Source of the DNA: Flectobacillus longus
GTDB lineage: Bacteria; Bacteroidota; Bacteroidia; Cytophagales; Spirosomataceae
DNA: 64,000 bases
Assembly (NCBI RefSeq): GCF_030056705.1
Contig: NZ_JASHIC010000005.1
Span: 1-64,000 of the forward strand
Direction: 5' to 3'
Every line of letters begins with the position of its first letter. Positions within the stretch are counted from its first letter, which is position 1. Under the pieces are notes generated by a model. It searched no databases. It saw only the letters and a program-made list of their open reading frames with translations, and was not told where the DNA came from. Position numbers and translations under genes: made by a program. This document shows, in pieces, positions 25,460-32,719 of the stretch.

Positions 25460-26508
25460 CGTTTGTTTCGACCTAAAATGGCAAAGTATCTGTTCATCAT
25501 TTCTTTGTCCTTTCGGATTGCCTCTAAGTTGTTATAAATAGCATTTTTATTATCTAAAACACCTTTTATTTGAGCCAAAGGACCTATATGATTATAATAA
25601 TCTAAGGACTTGTTTAGTTCCATTTCGGCTTTGTGAAGTAGTTCAAACATTTTGTTTTTATACTGTAAAGCCAAGGCCTGTTGTTCTTTGGGATTTTTAT
25701 TATCCCTAATCAAGCGTGATATGACGGTGTACTCTTCCAGTGTTTTGGTGGAGCGAGTAGCATAAAAATACCCCAACATATTGTGGGCATTATCGTTTTT
25801 GGGGTCATGCGCAATGATTCGCTCTTGGGTTTCTAACACCTGAGTTGTAGAGTCCAGACTTTCATATTGAGCTAAAATTCTTTCGTAATCAAATCTTTTT
25901 GTTTTCAGAAAAGGGCTTCCTTTGACAAATTCTTCATACGAAATAATTCTTTTTTGTAACTGCCATACGGGGTCGCTAGGGTAGTGGGTTAGTAAGAAAA
26001 CCGCAGGAGAAATCATGTAAAACTCCCATGAACGACGTTGCTGGTAGGTGTTGTTGATCATGGCGCCCGAACTCCATGTGAGGTCGAGCAAATACCATTT
26101 TTCGTTGAGTTTTACGGCATTCCAAGCATGGCTTTCTATCCGAAAAGTAGAGTCGGAAGGATTGGATGAATTGCGAATTTTGCCCAAACCCTCAATCACT
26201 TGGGTTTTGATTCCTGCGTATTTGCAGAGGTCATAAAAAAGATTAGAATAGCCACCACAAATTGCTTTTCGAGTATTGAGAACCACAGCACTGGATTGAG
26301 AATTACCCAAATCGAGGGAGGGAAGCCGTTGCTGAAAAGTCTCCAAATCGTATTGGATAGAGCCAGTAATCCACTCGAAAATAGCTGCTACTTTCAAGGA
26401 ATCGTTTGGAGCAGATTGTGTTAGTTGTAAGGATAATTGCTTTACAGAGTTTTGGGCAAAAGAATTTACCGAAATACTCAGTAAGATTAAATATGTTATG
26501 TACTTCAT
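25456..26508 (-). CDS. Exported transglutaminase-like protein
   Basis: 350 residues with a signal peptide (ITYLILLSISVNSFA). The papain-like triad is visible: Cys in KAICGGYSNLFYDLCKYAG, His in ESHAWNAVKLNEKWYLLD and Asp in LLDLTWSSG. The C-terminal third (about 200-350) is helical and TPR-like, with charged repeats. Bacterial members can be proteases or cross-linking enzymes; the substrate is unknown. It is upstream of and overlaps ypdA, an unusual pairing with no evident common pathway. Confidence 0.85.
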   Translation of the reverse strand: MKYITYLILLSISVNSFAQNSVKQLSLQLTQSAPNDSLKVAAIFEWITGSIQYDLETFQQRLPSLDLGNSQSSAVVLNTRKAICGGYSNLFYDLCKYAGIKTQVIEGLGKIRNSSNPSDSTFRIESHAWNAVKLNEKWYLLDLTWSSGAMINNTYQQRRSWEFYMISPAVFLLTHYPSDPVWQLQKRIISYEEFVKGSPFLKTKRFDYERILAQYESLDSTTQVLETQERIIAHDPKNDNAHNMLGYFYATRSTKTLEEYTVISRLIRDNKNPKEQQALALQYKNKMFELLHKAEMELNKSLDYYNHIGPLAQIKGVLDNKNAIYNNLEAIRKDKEMMNRYFAILGRNKR

Positions 26509-26866
26509 TAAAAATCAGTCTAAAAAATGGTCCAGTCAGAATACACGTTCTCAAGTTTCACGCAAACCATATTAGCGAAATTCGCTCTATGCTTATACTA
26601 GAATATTGCTTTGGGCTGTAGGCGCCAAGCATTAGGCATACGAATTAGCAAAAATATTCATTGAATGGCGGCATCTTTCACGCAAACAGTCTATGATTGT
26701 GAGGATGTAAAATTTTACTACTATAAAAATATAAAGTTCGGGGCAAGTTTTTCAAATAAAATGAAGTCATTTGTTAGAAATATTTTTTCAAGAGTTAATC
26801 TTTCCGTTAATTACACATCTTACCATTATATAAAATTTTGATAATCAACTAAATACCCTAATAACT
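26509..26866. other. 358-base gene-free region with a direct repeat TTTCACGCAAAC
   Basis: The 12-mer TTTCACGCAAAC occurs at 26556-26567 and again at 26676-26687, exactly 120 bases apart. The region is between divergent genes and must contain both promoters. It is otherwise AT-rich without an ORF that I can support. Confidence 0.45.
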
Positions 26867-27331
26867 ATGAAATTGTCATATTTGCCATTACTGGCGTTAG
26901 CTTTTGCTGGAATCGGCGCCCAAAGTGCATTGGCACAAGACACACCCAAAGGAATTACCATTTTGTCATATAATCACGTTGGACTGGCGGTAAAAGACCT
27001 TAAAGTCAGTGCGGCTTTTTATCGAGAAATCATAGGTTTGTCACCCGTGACCGTGCCAGATAACTTGATTTCGATACGTAGATGGTTTCAGATAGCACCG
27101 GGACAGGAGCTACATTTGTTGCTTGGTCGCAAAGACCCTGTAAGTAATAACGATAGAAATGGAGCGCACTTTTCGCTAACTATTCCAAGTAATTCTGCTG
27201 ATGGTATCGAGGCGTTTTTGAAGTCAAAAGAAGTTCCTTATCATCGTCAACAGCGATTTGATGGTGCTTACCAAATCTATGTGACCGACCCAGATGGTTA
27301 TGTGATAGAATTGAATGAACCGAAGAGATAA
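26867..27331 (+). CDS. Exported VOC (glyoxalase/bleomycin-resistance fold) protein
   Basis: 154 residues with a signal peptide (MKLSYLPLLALAFAGIGAQSALA). The rest is one VOC module: YNHVGLAVKDLKVSAAFYREIIGLSPV with the first metal ligand His, LHLLLG with a His in the second strand, and YQIYVTDPDGYVIELNEP with the Glu of the last strand. The family includes metal-dependent isomerases, dioxygenases and binding proteins. Export to the periplasm is unusual compared with the cytosolic majority but is seen in Bacteroidota. Substrate unknown; the gene stands alone. Confidence 0.87.
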   Translation: MKLSYLPLLALAFAGIGAQSALAQDTPKGITILSYNHVGLAVKDLKVSAAFYREIIGLSPVTVPDNLISIRRWFQIAPGQELHLLLGRKDPVSNNDRNGAHFSLTIPSNSADGIEAFLKSKEVPYHRQQRFDGAYQIYVTDPDGYVIELNEPKR

Positions 27332-27390
27332 TTTGAAAATGTGGTAATTTGAAGATTTGAAAACGGTGGATTTGAAAATGGTAGAACCAC

Positions 27391-27479
27391 ACTAGTTCAA
27401 GACTTAGTCTTGGACTTATTTTTTAATACAGTTTAGAAACTGAAAAAAGTATTAGTCCGAGACTAAGTCTCGAACTAGT
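27391..27479. repeat. Nested inverted repeat made of two GACTTAGTC hairpins
   Basis: Hairpin one: AGTTCAAGAC-TTA-GTCTTGGACT (27394-27416), followed by a T-run. Hairpin two: TAGTCCGAGAC-TAA-GTCTCGAACTA (27453-27477), preceded by an A-run. Hairpin two is an inverted copy of hairpin one; a CAAGAC/GTCTTG pair in one is CGAGAC/GTCTCG in the other, a compensatory change. A small CAGTTT/AAACTG stem lies between. The element separates two convergent genes. Upstream, 27331-27385 holds direct repeats of GATTTGAAAA-like words. Confidence 0.7.
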
Positions 27480-27531
27480 CGACTATTTTATAATAGAAAA
27501 TTAATCTAGTTTCTTACAATAGCCCATTTTA

Positions 27532-27577
27532 ACTGGAAAGCCCCATTTAGCATAAAATCTAAACAGGGCTTTCTAGT
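27532..27577. terminator. Hairpin terminator near the end of the DUF2807 gene
   Basis: ACTGGAAAGCCC (27532-27543) pairs with GGGCTTTCTAGT (27566-27577) with one wobble, and inner TTTAG/CTAAA extends the stem. It lies 33 bases after the stop codon of the minus-strand gene. Confidence 0.7.
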
Positions 27578-27609
27578 TGTATCAAGAGTATTTAAAGAGG
27601 TTTAACAGC

Positions 27610-28320
27610 TTACTCACTTCTTACTGATGAGGCGCCAGACGCATCGCTACGTACCGAAGGAGTACCTCTGTAACGTACTGAAGATGCACCACTAGCTTCA
27701 ACGTTCAATGTTTTTGAAGCATTTACACGTACACTTGTAGCACCTGAAACATCCAAATCGGCATCTTTTGCTACAAAATCAAGCGCGTTGAACTTACTAG
27801 CTCCTGAAGCATCAAGCTTCATAATGCTACCTTTTCCTCTAAGTGTTACGTTAGAAGCTCCTGAAATATCGAATAGTAATTTATCAACATTAACACTAAT
27901 TTCTGAGCTAGATGCACCCGAAAATTGCACTTTCAAATATTCTAAGTCGTTAAAACCAGAGATTTTTGATTTTGTTGCGCCCGAAAAATCTAACACTTTG
28001 ATGTCTGGAACAACAATGGTAAAATGTACTCTTTTACGGTTTTTATTCCAGCCCCAGCTTCCCTTGTCTTTATAGCGGGCAATCAGACGTTTGCCTGATA
28101 CTTTTACTTCTAAATCTTCTAAGTCTTCGCTTCTTTCGGCATCTGCATGTACTTTAAAAGTACTGCCTTGAGTTACATCAATCACAAATGCGCTTGACAT
28201 CTCAATTTCGTTGAATCCTGAAAGATTAAAATCTTTTTGGCTTTGAGCTTGAGCCAAATTAGCTCCTAAAAATAAGGCACCAGCCATGATAGCTTGGCGA
28301 AAGTAGGTTTGAAGTTTCAT
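27610..28320 (-). CDS. Exported DUF2807 (head GIN) protein
   Basis: 236 residues with a signal peptide (AIMAGALFLGANLAQA). The body is a run of short beta-strand repeats with D/N-[IV]-SGA-[ST]-x-[IV] character: LDFSGATKSKI, VQFSGASSSEI, LFDISGASNVTL, KLDASGASKF, LDVSGATSV, VEASGASSV, RSDASGASSV. This is the DUF2807 right-handed beta-helix-like fold; its role is unknown, possibly adhesion or envelope sensing. The gene has its own terminator and lies downstream of, but separated by another terminator from, the PspC protein, which carries the same type of C-terminal domain. Confidence 0.85.
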   Translation of the reverse strand: MKLQTYFRQAIMAGALFLGANLAQAQSQKDFNLSGFNEIEMSSAFVIDVTQGSTFKVHADAERSEDLEDLEVKVSGKRLIARYKDKGSWGWNKNRKRVHFTIVVPDIKVLDFSGATKSKISGFNDLEYLKVQFSGASSSEISVNVDKLLFDISGASNVTLRGKGSIMKLDASGASKFNALDFVAKDADLDVSGATSVRVNASKTLNVEASGASSVRYRGTPSVRSDASGASSVRSE

Positions 28321-28409
28321 ATTAATTGATGATTATGATTTGTCGATAAGATGCAAAGAGGCTTAGGAAGGTTGCATGATGTAGAAAAAAAACAAAAGTA
28401 TTTTGAAAA

Positions 28410-28442
28410 TAGAGGCATAACGCATTTGACATTATGCCTCTA
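28410..28442. terminator. Hairpin terminator after the PspC gene
   Basis: TAGAGGCATAA (28410-28420) pairs exactly with TTATGCCTCTA (28432-28442). On the minus strand the stem is followed by TTTTC. It ends the PadR-PspC unit 10 bases after the stop codon. Confidence 0.8.
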
Positions 28443-28452
28443 TCATGCTGGT

Positions 28453-30882
28453 CTAATCTCTTTCAGGTTTGATTACGCCACTATCTTTAATCGTTTTTTG
28501 AAGGTTTGGACTGCCTTTGTAGCGAATTTGTGCAACGCCAGAAGCCTTAGCTTCCAGATTTTGATTGACATCTACTTCAACATGTGCGTTTTCAGAAGCA
28601 TTGATTTTGGCATTTTCAATTTCTAAGTCAAAAGCTTCGAGATTGGTCAGACCACCCAAGTCGGCCGTCAAATTACCAATGTGCCCTGTACTTCTGATTT
28701 TATACTGACCTTTTACATCCAATTGTAAGTTTTCGGTTTGAATATCTTTGATTCGGACATTACCAAATCCTTTATCTAGGCTCAGTGCCAACAAAGTAGG
28801 AAGTGTAATGTGTACGGTCAAGAAGCCAGCTTGTTTACTTTGGACTTTTTGAGAAATAATCAAACGTCCATCTTTGACTTCAGCTACAATATTTTCTACA
28901 TCTTTTTGGTCGCCGCCTACTTCTACTTTATAGTTTTCGCCAAAATGAATATAAATTTCAGAAGGCGTTTCTATAGCTGATTGGACTTTATTGAATTCTT
29001 TGAGCGGGAATTTCTGAACAAAGTCATTAGGTGCGAAGTCAGTCTCATCATCAGAAGAGTCGCTATGGTTATCATAATTGTTTTCTACAGGGAAACGGTT
29101 TAAACATACAAGTTCGCCTTCACGAGTAAATTGCCACAAAGAGCCTTTGAATAAATCTTTTTCACCATCAAAGTACCCTCCAGAGATTCTATTTTCGATA
29201 AATGAAGCAAATTCCCTTGTCATGCTAAACGGTTTTTCGTAGGGAATATACAATCTCAAACGAACACGCTGATCACGGAAACGGGCATTTTCGGTAAATT
29301 CATACTCTTCATCAAATGCCAATACGGAGTCAATTTTTGAGTATGTATAAAGAATTTCCCCTGCATTTTTTTCTGCATCTTTTTTGTCAAAACCTTTTGC
29401 ATAATATTCTTTTTCAAGTTTGTAAACGTCGCCTTCGTAGCCAATAATTTCAAGTGATGGTACAAATTCAACATGGTCAGACACGTGTTTGAGGGTAAGT
29501 AGAGGAGTCTTTTTCCCAAAGTCAAGATTAGACGATTGCTGAATACTGGCGCTTCTCGAAAAGTTTTTGGCATAGCTAATACCTGTGTACATAGACCCGA
29601 ACAAGCCTACAATAAAGATACCTAGCAAACTTTGCCATACCACAGATGTGAAGATATTACGACGTAAAAGCAATGAAATACCCACAATACCAACGGCAAT
29701 TGAAGGCGCTAGTGCTGCCAAAAATCCAGCCAAAAACATAAATGGAGAGGCATCTCTTGCCAAAAATCCTACAGGCAAATGGTCTCCAATATAGACATTA
29801 GCACTTTCGAGTGCCGTGAATCCTACAAACAAGGTAAAAAACAGAGCCACAATCATTGCTAGCGACGTAAATAACATAATGCCACCCGCAAAAAATCTAA
29901 AAGCCGTTGCTGCAAATTGTGCAATAGGGCCAAGCGCTTTGAATACCTGCGATATCATTCTGAAAGGCAATAACAATACTTTGGTGAGAGTATCTTCAGG
30001 CTTATTTTCGGTATTAAGCGTGCGTTTGATATTGCTCTCGATATTCTCCAAAGTGATAGGTTCGCCAGTCATTTGCATTTTATCAGTAATCGTTTTTGCT
30101 TCAGGTGCTATTGCCCACAAAATCAAATAGATAACGATTCCTGAGCCAAAGGCAAAAATCATTAGTACAAAGACAAAACGTAGCATTCCCAAATCAAAAC
30201 CTGTGTAAGAAGATACGCCACTCACTACGCCACCTAGTACTTTATGGTCGGGGTTACGGTAAAATTTCTTGACAGTATCGTCTTCTTCCAAAAACGCATT
30301 GGCAGGAAAAGCAATCCATGAGGCAATATATAAAACAAAGATTACTCCACTTAAAGGCGATTCTGTTAATGGGCTTAAGCCCAAGAAAGTAATTAAGAAA
30401 ATCAAACGTACCCAAAGTGCATCTATGCCTAAATAATGAGCAAATCCCGCACAAACGCCTCCCAAAAGCTTACGTTGTGTATCTCTGTAAAGTTTTTTAG
30501 AACTTTCAAATTTGGGATACTCATAACTTTCAGAAGTATGAGATTTTTGTTCTGATTGGGACGAGCTGTACGTGTTTTGAGCTTTTTCTTCAGTTACTAA
30601 ATCTTCTTCTTCCTGAATCGCTTCAAAGTCAGATACGGTTCCCATCGAAGCAATAAGTTCATCTACGTCCTCTAGTGTGATAGCTTGTTTGGCATCACGT
30701 TTTTGTTTATCCCAAAATTTTTCTGCTATACGAGATTCAATGTCTTCGATAATTTCTTTTGAACCTTCATAAGAAGCAAAATGCGATTGGATAGCCTTGA
30801 GATAAAGCCCCAATTTTTCGTATCCATCTTCCTCTATGTGGAAAATAATACCTGCTATATTAATAGAAATGGTCTTTTTCAT
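28453..30882 (-). CDS. PspC-domain membrane protein with DUF2807-like C-terminus
   Basis: 809 residues from ATG 30882 (MKKTISINIAG). The N-terminal 100 residues (FHIEEDGYEKLGLYLKAIQSHF, IIEDIESRIAEKFWDK) are cytosolic. Two PspC domains follow: KLYRDTQRKLLGGVCAGFAHYLGID and KFYRNPDHKVLGGVVSGVSSYTGFD, each with a membrane helix. Several further membrane helices occupy about 300-450. The last 350 residues are periplasmic, ending in a DUF2807-like beta-repeat region (VHITLPTLLALSLDKGFGNVRIKDI). PspC proteins take part in envelope stress signalling. The gene is 51 bases downstream of padR and probably controlled by it. Confidence 0.9.
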   Translation of the reverse strand: MKKTISINIAGIIFHIEEDGYEKLGLYLKAIQSHFASYEGSKEIIEDIESRIAEKFWDKQKRDAKQAITLEDVDELIASMGTVSDFEAIQEEEDLVTEEKAQNTYSSSQSEQKSHTSESYEYPKFESSKKLYRDTQRKLLGGVCAGFAHYLGIDALWVRLIFLITFLGLSPLTESPLSGVIFVLYIASWIAFPANAFLEEDDTVKKFYRNPDHKVLGGVVSGVSSYTGFDLGMLRFVFVLMIFAFGSGIVIYLILWAIAPEAKTITDKMQMTGEPITLENIESNIKRTLNTENKPEDTLTKVLLLPFRMISQVFKALGPIAQFAATAFRFFAGGIMLFTSLAMIVALFFTLFVGFTALESANVYIGDHLPVGFLARDASPFMFLAGFLAALAPSIAVGIVGISLLLRRNIFTSVVWQSLLGIFIVGLFGSMYTGISYAKNFSRSASIQQSSNLDFGKKTPLLTLKHVSDHVEFVPSLEIIGYEGDVYKLEKEYYAKGFDKKDAEKNAGEILYTYSKIDSVLAFDEEYEFTENARFRDQRVRLRLYIPYEKPFSMTREFASFIENRISGGYFDGEKDLFKGSLWQFTREGELVCLNRFPVENNYDNHSDSSDDETDFAPNDFVQKFPLKEFNKVQSAIETPSEIYIHFGENYKVEVGGDQKDVENIVAEVKDGRLIISQKVQSKQAGFLTVHITLPTLLALSLDKGFGNVRIKDIQTENLQLDVKGQYKIRSTGHIGNLTADLGGLTNLEAFDLEIENAKINASENAHVEVDVNQNLEAKASGVAQIRYKGSPNLQKTIKDSGVIKPERD

Positions 30883-30933
30883 CGCAAAATTCAATTTATG
30901 CTCACGCTGTGTGAATATTGGTTTAAGGTTAAA

Positions 30934-31311
30934 TTAGGCTTGTTTTTCCGTTTCGGTGTTACTTGCCTCTTGCTTTTTGTGGTAGCTATCCTGAATAATT
31001 TGAACGACGGATTCTTGCAATTCTTTCCAAGTAGTTTCGAGTTGTTCAAGAAAAGTTTTACCATTGTCAGTCAATACATAATACTTACGTGGAGGTCCTG
31101 ACGACGATTCTACCCATTTATAATCTAACAAGCCAGAGTTTTTGAGGCGCGTCAACAAAGGATAAAGTGTTCCTTCTACGACCATAATCTTGGCTGAGGT
31201 TAGTTCTTCGAGCATATCCGAGGCATATACTTCGCCTCTCGATATGATTTGCAGAATACAGAATTCCAAAATTCCCTTCCGCATCTGCACTTTGGCATTT
31301 TCCAAATCCAT
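30934..31311 (-). CDS. PadR-family transcriptional regulator
   Basis: 125 residues with the PadR winged helix: KGILEFCILQIISRGEVYASDMLEEL, then VVEGTLYPLLTRLKNSGLLDYKWVESSSGPPRKYYVLTDNGKTFL, and a short C-terminal dimerisation helix. PadR proteins are usually repressors. It is the first gene of a unit with the PspC gene, and a near-perfect palindrome overlaps its promoter region about 145 bases upstream, so it probably represses its own operon. Confidence 0.93.
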   Translation of the reverse strand: MDLENAKVQMRKGILEFCILQIISRGEVYASDMLEELTSAKIMVVEGTLYPLLTRLKNSGLLDYKWVESSSGPPRKYYVLTDNGKTFLEQLETTWKELQESVVQIIQDSYHKKQEASNTETEKQA

Positions 31312-31440
31312 AGTTTCTAAATATTTTATAGCCTAGACTGTTAGCAAAAAACAGTAAAATACAGATTTTCGCTCTGTCAGTCTACTGCTGTGATTAGTCG
31401 ATTTACTTGAATAATACCCACTACTGGGTAATCCTTAGTT

Positions 31441-31448
31441 CAAAGATA
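31441..31448 (-). promoter_or_regulatory. Candidate -7 box (TATCTTTG) of the padR-pspC operon
   Basis: On the minus strand TATCTTTG matches TAnnTTTG exactly, with TTG trinucleotides about 20 bases further upstream inside the palindrome at 31456-31476. This would place the transcription start around 31434, with a leader of about 120 bases. Confidence 0.6.
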
Positions 31449-31455
31449 TAAAAAG

Positions 31456-31476
31456 GTACTATGCAATGCAAAGTAC
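31456..31476. promoter_or_regulatory. Probable PadR operator palindrome
   Basis: GTACTATGCA-A-TGCAAAGTAC is a 21-base palindrome with a single mismatched pair. It overlaps the expected -33 region of the padR promoter, the right place for a repressor. The rest of 31312-31684 shows only AT-rich sequence without an ORF. Confidence 0.65.
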
Positions 31477-31684
31477 TATAGGGGTTTTTTTTGTTCAAGC
31501 TTGATAAATGGTCAAAAAATTGGTTGAATGGTAAAATTTTGACTTGTCGAGAAATAAAAAGTAAGTCCTTAACAAAACGAGTTTGTAAAAAGATACAAAA
31601 TCACGAACGGGCAATGTAGAATAGTCTAGGTTTTATGAGAAAATAGTCAAAGAAGTTGCTTAAACAGCTTCAAAATCAACAATT

Positions 31685-32608
31685 CTATATCTCAAACTTT
31701 CCTATTTGTTTGGTGGTAGTGATGGCACCAAGATTTCTTTTGAATCTAAATAAGTTTTCATTCAGCATTCCATTGACTGATGAAATACCTAAATCCAAAA
31801 TTTTATATTTATGCAATTGGGCATATTCATATAAATGTTTTATAAGTAAAATGCTAGGGCTGAAAGGTTTGTAAGATAGGCTATTAGCAGGAAGAAAATA
31901 ATATATGATTTGTTGAGGAACAACAATTACAGCAGTACAAGTTGCAATGATTTGATTGTTATGATATAGTGTAAAAGGGATGAAGCTTTCAGGAAAACTT
32001 TCGAATAAAGACAAAAAGCGTGCTTTGGTAATAGTTAAAGGTATCCCTTTTGCTAATCGTTCTTTTTGAATAAAATCATATTGTTCATTAAGCTTTTGTG
32101 GATTGATTTCTAGAAAAAAATGCTGTTTTTCACACTTATTCAAACGACGTTTAGCAGCAGGATCAATAATTTTTGCAAAAGGAATATCCGAAATAGCCAA
32201 ATGTTGATTGGTTTCAGAAATGATATTTGTAGAAAAGAAAGCTAATACTTTTTGTAGTCTCAAATAATGTATTTGATAACAAACAGGTGCTTGAATGATT
32301 TGAACAGCATGAATTTGTTGCGTTTTCAACCAGCAAAATACCGCTTCAACAAAGGCAAAAAGCTGTTTGTCTGAAAGTTCATTATCAAAATCAAAGCCTC
32401 CGAAACTAGCTGCTAGTGGACTCGTTGCCTGTTGATTTTCAAGCCAAAAATAGGCTAAAGCTTGTAATTTCGAACTATTCTTATCTTGCCAAGCAAACCC
32501 TATAGCTTGTCTAGCAGACTGCCAACGTAAATGTTCTGGTTGAAAAAATAAGGAAAGTGTAAACGAACACTCGTCCTGAGTGGCGTAGTGATTTAATAAG
32601 TGTAGCAT
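31685..32608 (-). CDS. GNAT/FemAB-like acyltransferase-fold protein
   Basis: 307 residues with no signal peptide. The C-terminal half carries the second GNAT-like module of FemAB-type proteins: KRRLNKCEKQHFFLEINPQKLNEQYDFIQKERLAKGIPLTITKARFL, then PFTLYHNNQIIATCTAVIVVPQQIIYYFLPANS and a closing KILDLGISSVNGMLNENLFRFKRNLGA. The phrase G(I/S)S..N...FRFKRN.GA is typical of this group. The N-terminal half is the degenerate first module. Members transfer amino acids or acyl groups in cell-envelope or lipid synthesis. Acceptor unknown. It lies alone between a long gap and a histidine kinase gene. Confidence 0.7.
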   Translation of the reverse strand: MLHLLNHYATQDECSFTLSLFFQPEHLRWQSARQAIGFAWQDKNSSKLQALAYFWLENQQATSPLAASFGGFDFDNELSDKQLFAFVEAVFCWLKTQQIHAVQIIQAPVCYQIHYLRLQKVLAFFSTNIISETNQHLAISDIPFAKIIDPAAKRRLNKCEKQHFFLEINPQKLNEQYDFIQKERLAKGIPLTITKARFLSLFESFPESFIPFTLYHNNQIIATCTAVIVVPQQIIYYFLPANSLSYKPFSPSILLIKHLYEYAQLHKYKILDLGISSVNGMLNENLFRFKRNLGAITTTKQIGKFEI

Positions 32609-32612
32609 GAGA

Positions 32613-32711
32613 GAGTTTTGAGTGATGAGTGATAAATTATAAGTTATTGATAACTAGTTATTTATATTTTTTGTTTTTAATTTAAAACTCACAACTCATC
32701 ACTCAGAACTC
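32613..32711. repeat. Hairpin repeat made of GAGTGATGAGT words
   Basis: AGTGATGAGT (32621-32630) pairs exactly with ACTCATCACT (32694-32703); GAGTT (32613-32617) with AACTC (32707-32711) extends the stem outward, and the interior is AT-rich with further partial pairing. It fills the space between two minus-strand genes. Confidence 0.6.
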
Positions 32712-32719
32712 CAAAAAGT

